A stretch of 64,000 nt of DNA from Cinclus cinclus. Taxonomy: Eukaryota > Chordata > Aves > Passeriformes > Cinclidae. Made by a program: the position numbers and the translations under genes. Every line of letters starts with the position of its first letter. Positions within the stretch are counted from its first letter, which is position 1. Under the pieces are notes generated by a model that was given only the letters and a program-made list of their open reading frames with translations, did not search any database and had not been told where the DNA came from. The DNA lies in the NCBI RefSeq assembly GCF_963662255.1, contig NC_085052.1, forward strand, positions 5,996,807 to 6,060,806. Reading direction: 5' to 3'. Below are positions 1 through 9,900 of this stretch, piece after piece.

Positions 1-3000
1 AGGCAACTCAGGCTGCCCACATCTTTCTCCCCATCCAAAGATCTTTGAGCTGCCCAGGTCTGCCCAGTGTCCAGATGTCTTTCTTCAGGAAGGTTAGATT
101 AGGTTAGCTTGTAGAAGATGCTCACAAATGTTTCTTTGCTGTTCATACTCCCAGATCTTTTAATGAGTGTCAGTTTAAGATTAAATTTTGACTATGTAAC
201 CTGCTTATCACTAGAATATCCATTCTGGAACAATATATAGGAATAATCTTTTTTTTTTTTTTTTTCCCTATACAAATTCTGCCTTAAAAACATGAGTCCC
301 TTCTACTCTACAGGATTGTGGCCCTGCCCCTGGCACCCTGTTAACCCAGCATGTGTCTTTGTGATCAAAATTCAAATACAGTTGCACCAACTGTTAAATA
401 ACTTGGACCCTACATTTGTAACTGATCTCAGCAGAGATGTCAATTGAATTAATATTGCATTAGGCTACCCACAAGACTATGCTAGTACAGAGCTGATGCT
501 CCAAGTCAAGCCTGGGCTTGTTGTCTGCTACCTGACAAAGCTGAAAAAAAGATGAATACTAAATGGAAGGTAACTCCATTAACTCTTTCTTTCCCTGAAG
601 GCATATTCAAATACTTCTCTGTGTTTTGGGAGGCCTGCTTGAAATCTCAGTGAATATTTCATTCTGACTCACCACTGGATCTGTTAAAGCTTCTTTGTGG
701 AGCAGAGGCATCTGAAATCACTATTCACTTTGGGAAATTCTGATCTCAACTTGTTTTTTTTTATATATTTCACCCAAAGTTTCCTACAGTATTGAAAGTG
801 AGGGGGGAAAAAAGGAAAAATATTTTTCTTCCAGGAACTTTAATACAAACTAATAAAAAGAAAGTTTGCTAGAGCAGTGCAGGTGGAGAATAGGCAGAGT
901 GTCAAGGACAACTGGGGGAGAAGAGGACTTCTTCCTCTGTGGTAGTTAGAGAAGGTCTCAAAATATTTGGCATTCCTGAGCCACCTGCTCCTGCTGGGGC
1001 TGGGAAGTCTTTTCACCCACTGTACTTACTGTACAGGACCTTAGGGTAGAAACTAAAAACAGAATATTTTCTTCTGTTGTCTGACAAGCAAAAGAACAAC
1101 CAGTTCTCCCTTTGTAAATATCAGACTGTGGAACTCAAATACATTTTTCTTTCTTACTGACAAAACCTGAGGTTTATGGGTCTGTCTTACAGCTGCTAAT
1201 CTCAGAGATATCTGACTATGTGACATCAGTTCTCCCACCAGCCTGCAAGGCAAAAGAAAAGCTGAAAACTGTGTGCGAACATTTCTGGTTTAGAAGACAG
1301 GCAGCAGACAAGGATATCTTGAATATTGTTTCCTTGATTATTAGACAGAAATGGAGAACTATTGTTATGGTTCTTTTCCAAGATAATCTGGTTTCTATCA
1401 CACTTCAGTCTTGTTTTGCAGCTCTGACTGAGGAGTGTCCAAAACCCTGTGAATCTTGGCCTCTGTGGTCTCTCTCCAACACAGTGACTGGTTGGATACA
1501 AGTTGCTGGGTTTTGTTTTTACTTCCATTTTCTGTACCATGATGGGCTGCCCTCTAGCTGTTTTGTCAGCAGTGCATTTTTCAATAGCGATTTGCATGTT
1601 GATATGCTAATTGCCTTGATAAAATATTTTATCATTTGGATTCCACTCCAAAATGGCAGGAAAGGCTTCTCTCCTGCCAGAGGAACTTCCTATGCAAGAT
1701 AAAAAATTCATTTCAGGTGAGAAGATTTGATCAAATCCCAGGATGACTGTTTATAATTTCTTTTGGATCCTGAATTTTTGGAACAAAGCAGTACAAATTC
1801 TTACTCTCTGCTGGACCAATGTCATAACAAGCTGATTGGCAGGTGAGCAAGGGAACTGGGAACCAGTTAATTTTGGTGTGTTTCTTTGAAAGGGTTAATA
1901 CAACTGACAGGCGGAGTTGCAAGGGACTCCAGTTTTAAAGTTATTTAAAATGTTTGGGGAAGACTTTGATTTGCTTGTTAATTACTTTCCTGTTTTTTAT
2001 TGAGCATGAAACAGTCAGTGCAAGTCTAGTGACTCATAGGTGCCTTCAAAAAGCTTCAGGCTCAGTTTCAGAGTTGTATAGCAGCTTACCCTGGGTCTGT
2101 GTTATTGACTTGTTGGGGTTTCATGAGTTTTTGGAGGGGACTCAGAAGATTTCAAGTTCCCTCATCAGGGTGCAGTATATTTTCTAAAGAACCTATTGAT
2201 ATCTGAAGGTATCCAAAAACCTTTTTCAAAGCTGCCTTCCAGGCAGTGCCAGCACGTCAAGAAGCTGTATCAGGTCTATCCAGCTGCTGTCTGACTGTAA
2301 TGGAGAGCTCTAGCTAGAAGCTGTATCCCAAGGAATAAAATCAAGGTTTTGTCAGTGTACCCCATGATATTACAGCTGCTGGCAGTACTTGGAGTTTCAA
2401 AAGTGAGAAACATATTCCACTTATTTTTCTGATTGTGGGGAACATGTCAGTTTTTGAAAATATGGTATTATTGGTGGGATATGGGAGCATTTAAGGGTTG
2501 AAGAGATAATGGCCCATTTAGCAGATGCTGAGTATACAATCTCTATCATGGAGATGTAAATGTAGTTGAAACAAAAGATTGGAAAATTTTATCTCCAGTC
2601 TAGTACCTGAGGCACAAAGAAATGAAGCAATATGGACAAGATCTGCAGCAGAATTGCTGTTCCTCAAGTCTGTAACTTTGACCAAAAGAGCATCTTTCAC
2701 TGCTTTGAGAGTCCTGTATGGCTGGATAACTCACCTGGGTGTCTGCTGTCCATGTCCACATAAACACAGGGTGATATGGTGTACAGGGATGCACCACACC
2801 AGTCCTTCATGAGAAAGAAAAACCTGTGGCCTTTGCTAAGTGGCAGATCTGCATGGCACACAGAAAATTATGGAGCACGTTGACTTGCAGCCGGGAAATT
2901 GGTCTTGCTGGGGGGCTCAGGGCTTGATTTATGGTGCCCCTGAGTCAGGTAATTGTTATTGGAACAGGCTCCTGGGATGGGCTGGGGGTGGGGGAACAGT

Positions 3001-3406
3001 GCTCGAGAGCCAGAGGAACAGCAGAATGGTGGTGGGCACTCCTCTGGCCCACCCAGACAACCCCAGAGCATTCCCTCTCTCCTCCAGATCCTCCTGCACT
3101 GGGCAGAGCGAGCACAGTGGGCTCGGTGACACCCCAGGAATGAACGGCACAAGAAAGGACAAGGACTAAAAATAGGGTTGATGTGCCTCAAGTTTGGGTC
3201 CATTAAGGTAATCCTACACTCTGCAACTGAAGCTATGGGTCAATGAAAACAAATTGCAGTTCATTCTCCAAACAGAAAGATTAAGACACAGGAAGCTGCT
3301 GAATGCTGAAGACGCTGGCCTTGACTTCACAACCTGGCCAGTTTGTGCTGCCTGTGGGGCTGTACAGCTGTCAGGGAGAAAACAAATCTCATACAGAAGC
3401 TCCTCT
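1..3406. other. Unique non-coding DNA, no gene seen
   Basis: This stretch is AT-leaning DNA with a T17 tract at 249-265 and no recognisable exon, RNA gene or repeat family. A 160-codon open frame on the plus strand (1220-1702) and a 123-codon frame opposite it (1226-1597) overlap each other and resemble nothing I know, so I treat both as chance. The 2840-3180 part is richer in G+C and has a short phrase near 2958 (TATTGGAACAGGCTCC) that resembles the internal part of CR1, but the match is too short to call. I read the stretch as intergenic or intronic. Confidence 0.6.
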
Positions 3407-3447
3407 TATATATATATATTTTTTTTTTTTTTTTAATTTTTTTTGCC
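3407..3447. repeat. TA dinucleotide run followed by a T-rich tract
   Basis: A short (TA)n run passes directly into about 17 T residues and then, after AA, a further T run. It is simple low-complexity sequence with no sign that it is the tail of a retroposed gene copy. Confidence 0.85.
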
Positions 3448-5734
3448 CCAGACTCCAGCCTTTGTTTCTAGAGAAAAGCTGAAAACTATTTTGCATATCC
3501 AAAAAAACAAAGGCGATGCTTGTGCTTGAGACTGTTTTGGTTAGGAACAATTACAAACAAATGAATTTGTGAATGCTGAAGCAAATCCAGGGCAAAACCA
3601 TCTGAAATGGGGATGTTAGAAAAATGCTGGATGTTCCTGAGGTAAAACCAAGGAGCCTCCCTACAGACCAGACCACCAAAGTTTGCCTTTCTTCTTTGGC
3701 TGAAAAGGACCCTCACTTCATTGATGAGTGACATTAGCAGGCTGATAGGTGCAGGGTTTTCAAAGATAACCTAATTTGTAAACAACCAACATCTTAGCAA
3801 GATGTAAACAGCTGTCTGGACTTCTGGAAGAATTGCTGATGCTTGAAAGGCTAAAAAAAAAATCACAGTGTTTTCCTAAAACCTCCTTCATTAATTCGTG
3901 GCCTGGTATTCATTAGGACAACAAGCCTCGGGGGGCTACTTGCAGCTTAGCTCCCCCCCTTTCCCATCTCTTTTCAAGCCCACATTCTGCTGGAAATTCA
4001 GTTTTTGATATGTTCCCATCGAATGGGAGGTGAGGACCTAAAAGGAAAACAAACAGAAATCAGAGCACCCAAAAAAAAAAAAAAAAAAAATTTTGTCCTC
4101 CTGCCCTAAACAACAGCACATTTATCACCAGTGCTCCTAGGGCTCTCATCATTAAGTGGATTCCACAGTGATGCTTCTGCCCCATCCATGTGGGAAATCA
4201 AAGAAGACAAGACCAGGCTTGTCCTAAACCAGAGGGAATTTATGGAATTGCAGAGCTGGTACCAGTAAGTGAGAGCAACAGCTACACCCAGTACAGGAAA
4301 TGCATCCTGGTGCTCAGAGTGGAGGAGAAGATTGGGCAGGTAGCAGTCAGCACCTGTGACTGATTAGCACAGGCTCCTTCCAGGCACGGTTTTGAGAGTT
4401 GTTGGATAGATTTGGAAGTTGTGGTACTACAAGGTTGGTTATAAAGCACTATGAGAGAGGCTTGACAGGCTGGAAACCTCCCCCAAAAGGTTGATTTAGT
4501 AAATTACAGAGCAAGGCAGCTCTCTGTGTGCATGCTGAGAGAGAGAAAAAAAAAGCAGACCAAAGAGAAATATGGGATGGTTTGTTTTTCCAGTGTGTCT
4601 TAGGTAAACAGAAGTTTTTGCAATTAGATTTCTTCTTTCCAATCCATTAGGGTTAATGCAGTTTTAATTAGCACTTGATTTGCAGGCTATGAGGTATGGT
4701 TTAATGTGCCTTTTAGAGATTCCAAACCAAAGTACTGCAAGGAATTGAATGCAAATGAGCAAATTACATTTTTTTCATAGCCACTTTTTTTTTTTTTTTT
4801 GTGAATGATTTTCCCACCAGTTTCACTTTGTAGAAAAGTGATCCTAAAATAGAGATCTCGTGTTTTTTTGTGGAAGAAATATTCACTACAAAATGCAGCC
4901 CAAAATCTTTAGTTTTTTCTCTGCTGTCGCACACCAGCCCTGTCTTCAGCAGGTGCATTTTTTGGTTTTATTGCTAAGGCCACTTCTCTTGCCCTGTTGG
5001 CATTGAAGATAGACAGATCTGCAGTGGTGACCTTGTGCTTGCGTTGATTAATTCCCTAACTATACCGTAATTATCAACTTTGCAACTGAATACTGCTTCA
5101 CAGCCCAAGAGTTCCTTCTGAATGTAAAATATGAGGAATTCAGCATTTGCAATGAGTAGTTTTGAAGTGATCTACACAGGTGGTTCTTATATTGCACCTG
5201 TCATTGTGGCATCCAGCTCCTGCACAGGAGTTTAAAGTGTTTCAAGCGCATATAAACGCAGACTGTCTCCTGCATTCCTTTTGTACTTTGGAAATACGTG
5301 GAAATAACAATATCCAGGGGGAACATTTAAAACAAAGCCAAGCCAAAACCAGCTAAAGAGCAAGGAGACTGTCCTGAGTGGTTTTATCTATGTTGAACAG
5401 AATATTTCTTGGGCTGAAGTTGTCGTAGTATAAATAATATAAAAACTAAAATGGGGATATGTGTCCCAAACACATAAAGCCACTGCCCTCAGGGTGAAAG
5501 GCAGGTTGTTGAAGCGTCAACATTAACTCTGCAGCCCCACAGTCTCTACCTGGGATTTGTAGGCAGTTCAGAACCTTGAAAACTCAGCATGTGAGGCTCA
5601 CATTGTTTATCCTTCTCCAATATAAAAAAGATTCACAGGAAAAACAAAAAAGTGACAGCTTAATGAATCTTCAGTGTTTCTGCATTAAAGGTCAGCACCG
5701 AGTCACGGAGCATCCTAAAGGCAGCCTGGGGAGT
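3448..5734. other. Unique non-coding DNA, no gene seen
   Basis: I see no coding or RNA gene here. Simple tracts are A20 at 4071-4090 and T16 at 4785-4800. The open frames (82 codons at 3486-3734 minus, 64 codons at 4764-4958 minus) have no recognisable domain. The stretch ends at the tRNA-derived head of the SINE that begins near 5735. Confidence 0.6.
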
Positions 5735-5890
5735 GAGAGCCCTTCTGTGCTGGTCAGAGCACGGTGCTGATAACGCCGAGCTCGGGCCTTCAATAATCAA
5801 TAATTCAATAATGTGGGCCACTCATTTTCGAGCTGGACTCGATGTTCCTCCTGGGGGTTGCCCTTCCAACTCGAAATACTCTGATCCCAG
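5735..5890 (+). mobile_element. SINE with tRNA-Ile-derived head and CR1-type tail (TguSINE1-like)
   Basis: This is a non-autonomous retroposon. The head keeps the tRNA-Ile phrase GGTCAGAGCACGGTGCT followed by GATAACGCC (5752-5778). The anticodon stem still pairs (CGGTG with CGCCG) and the loop CTGATAA carries anticodon GAT at 5769-5771. The head ends in TGTGGGCCA (5812-5820), matching a tRNA-Ile 3' acceptor strand. The tail contains GAGCTGGACTCGATG (5830-5844) and CCCTTCCAACTCG (5861-5873), which are CR1 3' landmarks and would be recognised by CR1 reverse transcriptase. Such tRNA-Ile/CR1 SINEs are known from passerine birds. The copy is old. The first 15 or so bases of the head are diverged, and the T-arm with the B box is replaced by an AT-rich stretch with three TCAATAA copies, so transcription by RNA polymerase III is unlikely. 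I did not find target-site duplications. Confidence 0.8.
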
Positions 5891-6061
5891 TGCAAATCCC
5901 AGTGATTTCCTGGCTGTGGCAGGACACATACTCTGTGCCTTCAGCTCTGGTTGTTTGTCCGGGTGTTTGTCCCCAGGGGTTGGGGACGTGTGAAGGTGTC
6001 CCGGGATGTGGGGACAGCCCAGCCTCGGTGCTGGCAGGTCCTGCAGGACTTGGCATCCCTG

Positions 6062-6592
6062 GGTGGGAGAAGGGAAGGAGAGGGGAAGGAGGAGAAGGAG
6101 GCAGGAGAAAGAGAATGGGAAGGAAAAGGAAAAAGGGAAGGGGAAGGGGAGAGAGATGGAAAGGAAAGGAAAGGAAAGGAAAGGAAAGGAAAGGAAAGGA
6201 AAGGAAAGGAAAGGAAAGGAAAGGAAAGGAAAGGAAAGGAAAGGAAAGGAAAGGAAAGGAAAGGAAAGGAAAGGAAAGGAAAGGAAAGGAAAGGAAAGGA
6301 AAGGAAAGGACAGGACAGGACAGGACAGGACAGGAAAGGAAAGGAAAGGAAAGGAAAGGAAAGGAAAGGAAAGGAAAGGAAAGGAAAGGAAAGGAAAGGA
6401 AAGGAAAGGAAAGGAAAGGAAAGGAAAGGAAAGGAAAGGAAAGGAAAGGAAAGGAAAGGAAAGGAAAGGAAAGGAAAGGAAAGGAAAGGAAAGGAAAGGA
6501 AAGGAAAGGAAAGGAAAGGAAAGTGGGAAGGTGACGGGAAGGAGAAGGGGAAGGAGAGGAGAAGGGAAGGAGAGGGAAAAGGGGAAGGCGAG
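6062..6592 (+). repeat. Half-kilobase homopurine tract
   Basis: The plus strand is almost purely A and G over about 530 bases. Irregular GGGAA, GGAGA and GAAGG runs flank a pure pentanucleotide core. The few pyrimidines are scattered in the flanks, for example near 6065, 6102, 6116 and 6157, and the C residues of the ACAGG block sit in the core. Homopurine-homopyrimidine DNA with mirror symmetry can form triplex (H-DNA). The long open frames across it (376, 263, 251, 230 and 208 codons on both strands) follow from the lack of stop codons in the repeat and are not genes. Confidence 0.9.
6158..6523 (+). repeat. (AAAGG)n microsatellite with an internal (ACAGG) block
   Basis: About 73 tandem copies of a pentanucleotide (read as AAAGG or GGAAA) run without indels. 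The only sequence change is a block of five consecutive ACAGG units at about 6311-6335, very near the middle of the array. The purity suggests recent expansion, or a collapsed or extended repeat in the assembly. Array length is expected to be polymorphic. Confidence 0.95.
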
Positions 6593-6707
6593 CGGGTCCC
6601 GGAGCGCCTGCACTACCCGCAGCCACCACTAGATGCCGTTTGTCCCCCACGCGTGCCCGCCCCGCTCCCCGCTCCAACACAACTCTTCCAGCAGAGATCT
6701 TTTTAAT

Positions 6708-6748
<41 letters not shown>

Positions 6749-6975
6749 TTGTCCAGGGATGGCGTGCAGGTGGGCAGAGACGCTGTTGTACGGGGCGGTT
6801 GAAACAAAGCAAGGGTTTGGGAGGGTTGGATGCTGCGGTTCTTGACCTCGCGGTCCCCTCGGCATCGCTGGTACCGTGCCAGGTTTTTACACCGAGAGGA
6901 TTTCCGAGTGTCCTTCCCAGGATGGCGATCGTCATCTTTTTGCTGCTCTAAGGATTCTGCCACTTCGGAATACTC
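6575..6975. promoter_or_regulatory. CpG-rich block, possible CpG island
   Basis: I count about 28 CpG dinucleotides in roughly 400 bases, far above the surrounding DNA. The block starts at the 3' edge of the homopurine tract (GGCGAGCGGGTCCCGGAGCG near 6587) and contains an AT dinucleotide tract in its middle. It could be a promoter or an unmethylated regulatory element. It could also be GC-biased DNA linked to the neighbouring unstable array. I see no TATA box, first exon or clear splice donor. Confidence 0.35.
6709..6747. repeat. (AT)n tract with one interruption
   Basis: Two runs of alternating T and A are separated by a single C (near 6726). The tract is self-complementary and could extrude a hairpin. 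It lies inside an otherwise CpG-rich block. Confidence 0.9.
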
Positions 6976-9900
6976 CATGTCTCTGTTTTTAAAAAAGCTC
7001 AGTGCTGGGGAGCAGCAGGTCAGGAGCACAAATGGGACACAGCTGATGCTGGAAGGAAAATAAACAATTCCAGCCAGGACACCCCTGGGAATACATCCAG
7101 GGCTTGCGAAATACAGTTTTTAGGGTCTAGCTCTCGATACTTCATGCTTCAGACTCAAATAAGCATTTTGCTTTTTATTTTTGTTGTTGTCACTATAAGA
7201 GATGGACAGGACTCTGCCTGGAGCAGTCAGACTCTGATCTCTCCCACTTTAATTGGGTAGTTAGTTCTATCTTTTCTTTCCCAAGTTATTTGCAAGAAAT
7301 TGTGATTTAATCCACTCTGCAGTTAAGAAATTTAATCAATCATTAGAAATAACTGCCGATGATAGAGAAATATGCTAATTCACGTTATTTTTGCAGACAA
7401 AGCGTTGATATAAACAAAACATAATTAAACATGCCCTCTTTATACACTTCATAAAAAGCCACAGTCCTTGGGTATTATAAATCTAAACTTATTTCTCTGA
7501 TCTCAGGGCATGAAATGTGTTCTGTGAATTGTCTTACTTCTTGTAGGAAAACACTGATAATATTTGCCTCGCAGGCAGCATAAAACACAAAATGTAAAAT
7601 AAAAATAAGTTATTAATCAGACTAACGGGCAACTTAAATGGAAAGCTGTCTTCTATGTCACATTAAAAATGATAATGAACAACATTTCACAAGGCAATAT
7701 TATTAAAAAAAAAATAAAAACATGTTACACACAGACTTCTCGAGCCATATCAGTGCTGTAGTCTCCAGGAAGCAAACGAGAAGGACGAGTTCTGCAGTTG
7801 GTTACCATGGGTATGTTGCCTGAGGAGTACCTGCATTTCCACATAGCCATACCTAAAACAGGTGTTGCTTTTTTATCTTCAGCTAACCAAGCCCCAGGCA
7901 GCCGTGATCTTGTTTTTCCAAATTTGCATCTTAGTAGAAACAAAGTTTTAGCTCAATTAAATACCTGTCATGGGAGGGAGGGAAGAGTAGGGATCTGTTG
8001 TGACGCATAAGAATATGTTGTGGTTTTGAAAATGGCCCGGTAAGAGCTACTTTTTTAATGATCTGTAGCAAAAACAATGCAAAAAGAAAAACCCTGTCCT
8101 GAGGGCAAGTGTGTTCTTTGTTTCTCACTTGGGAACTAAGAAACAGAATTTTTAATGAAGTTCATTGTATAAAAAATATAAACAGTTCCCTGGTTCATCC
8201 TGTAGACACCTGCAGGTTGCTTTTGATATTTTGTGACAGACATGGGCCAAATTCTGCCACCATTTTTCCAGCATAATTTGGATTGATGGTTGAATGAGAG
8301 AAAAATTCTTATTCTAGAAATGTTATTAAGGCTCTTGCTTTTCTTACCCAGTAAAAATAGATGGATTTTCTCATCCTGCCCACCCTCTTGGGTGACCAGC
8401 TTGGGGCTGCCCTCTGGACAGGATAGCAGGTGTGGATCTGGCAATTTATTTTGTGCAATATTTTTAGCACGGAAAGACTTTTGCCACCAATGTAAGGAGT
8501 AGTCCCTGAGGGGCTGAGCTGGGACTGCACACAGGTGTGTCCCTGACATGGCAACACTTCCCTCTGCATTTCTGCTGACTGCCTCATTGTCTCTGTGCTC
8601 AGAATATTCTCATTTTGGGCCTGGGATTGGAATGCTGGAAGGGGCTTCTCTTTATAAAAAACCCTTAGCAATGATGTTGTAGGTATATTCAGAGGCTCTC
8701 CCACTGCTGAAGATGTGCTTCTACTTCTTGTACATAAAACAATCAGAGTTTATTTTTTCTGTATTTTGTATTTTTGCAAGGGGTTTTGCACGAAAGCTTT
8801 TGCTTACTGGGGTGTAGTTCCTTGCAAGAGAGGATCCTTTAGAGAAGTAATAATTACCTGATTGCCAAAACAACACTTAGACATAGTACTTTTCTGAGCC
8901 AGGAAAAGAATCTTCTCTTTCCAGCTAACCCCAAAGATCTCAGTAAAATCCTAAAGCTGATACTTGCTGGAGTGTTCTCCAAATCTCTCTGTGTGACAGT
9001 CCAGCTATTCAGGTGCTTTTCCAGTTGTAATTGTACTTGAGTTCAAAGCCAGTGCAGATCAACAGGGCTTACTGCTTCAGACTGAAGGCTAATACTCAGT
9101 GCTGGATGTTCCCTGCAGCAGGGACTGGAACTCGGTTTTCTGACGTGCCTGGGTCCCCGTTGAGCTCTGTGTTTAGTTTTGATTTATTTACCTTCTCATC
9201 CCATTTGTGTCCAAGCTCAGCTCATTACATATAACAGTTTATGCACCCGTATATCCCATCAGAGGGAATGGATAGCACCTCCAGCAGTGGAATTCCAGGG
9301 GCAGGTCTGTCTGCTGTACACTAGCACACAGCTGAGATGCAGTGCCAAAAATCCAAGCTGAGTGCCAGGAACCATGCTATTATCAATATACCAGGTTGGG
9401 GAAAAGGATGCAAGTCCAGAACATGAATACCAAGAGCATTTCTGTGCTACAGGACAAATGACTAGAACATTTTTTGGAGAAAGCTTTTGCGAGGCTGAGC
9501 ATGGATTCAGAAATACCTCACACCACTGCTGTGTTAACTCTGCAGTCTCTGTCTCTGCATTGCCGTATTTGAGGTTTCTTGGACAACAGTGAATACAATC
9601 AGCCCAAAGGCTGACCTTTGGGATGACCAGATCCATCTCTGACTCCAGTCACCAAATAAACAATTCCTTGCCTCCACGGCACATTGTGGTGGATATGAAA
9701 GAGCTAGTTCTATTTTAGAAGAAAGTGTGTAAGAATGAGAATAGCTCTTTAGGTGCTGGATGTGTAAGTGAATGTTATGGCAGTTATAAATTATGGGTCT
9801 CACGTTGGTTGCTGATTTACACAGTCCTTGAAGGGAGTTGTTCTGCACCTAGTTGTGAGAGACAAAAATCCACATGCTGTTTCAGAGACAAGGAATTATT

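Noticed and set aside
2950..2990. A CR1 internal fragment (TATTGGAACAGGCTCC)
   Set aside because: The match is too short, and the neighbouring CR1 landmarks are missing.
5735..5820. A functional tRNA-Ile(GAT) gene
   Set aside because: The T-arm and B box are destroyed, the 5' acceptor strand does not pair, and the sequence continues into a CR1 tail, so it is a SINE head.
5805..6935. Open frames of up to 376 codons on both strands with Phe-Leu-Ser-rich or Lys-Glu-Arg-Gly-rich repeats
   Set aside because: They are translations of the AAAGG homopurine tract, which lacks stop codons in several frames. Similar frames exist on both strands at once.
6940..6985. A second SINE or CR1 tail (phrase CTTCGGAATACTCCATG)
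   Set aside because: The match is limited to about 17 bases with no supporting upstream tail sequence.
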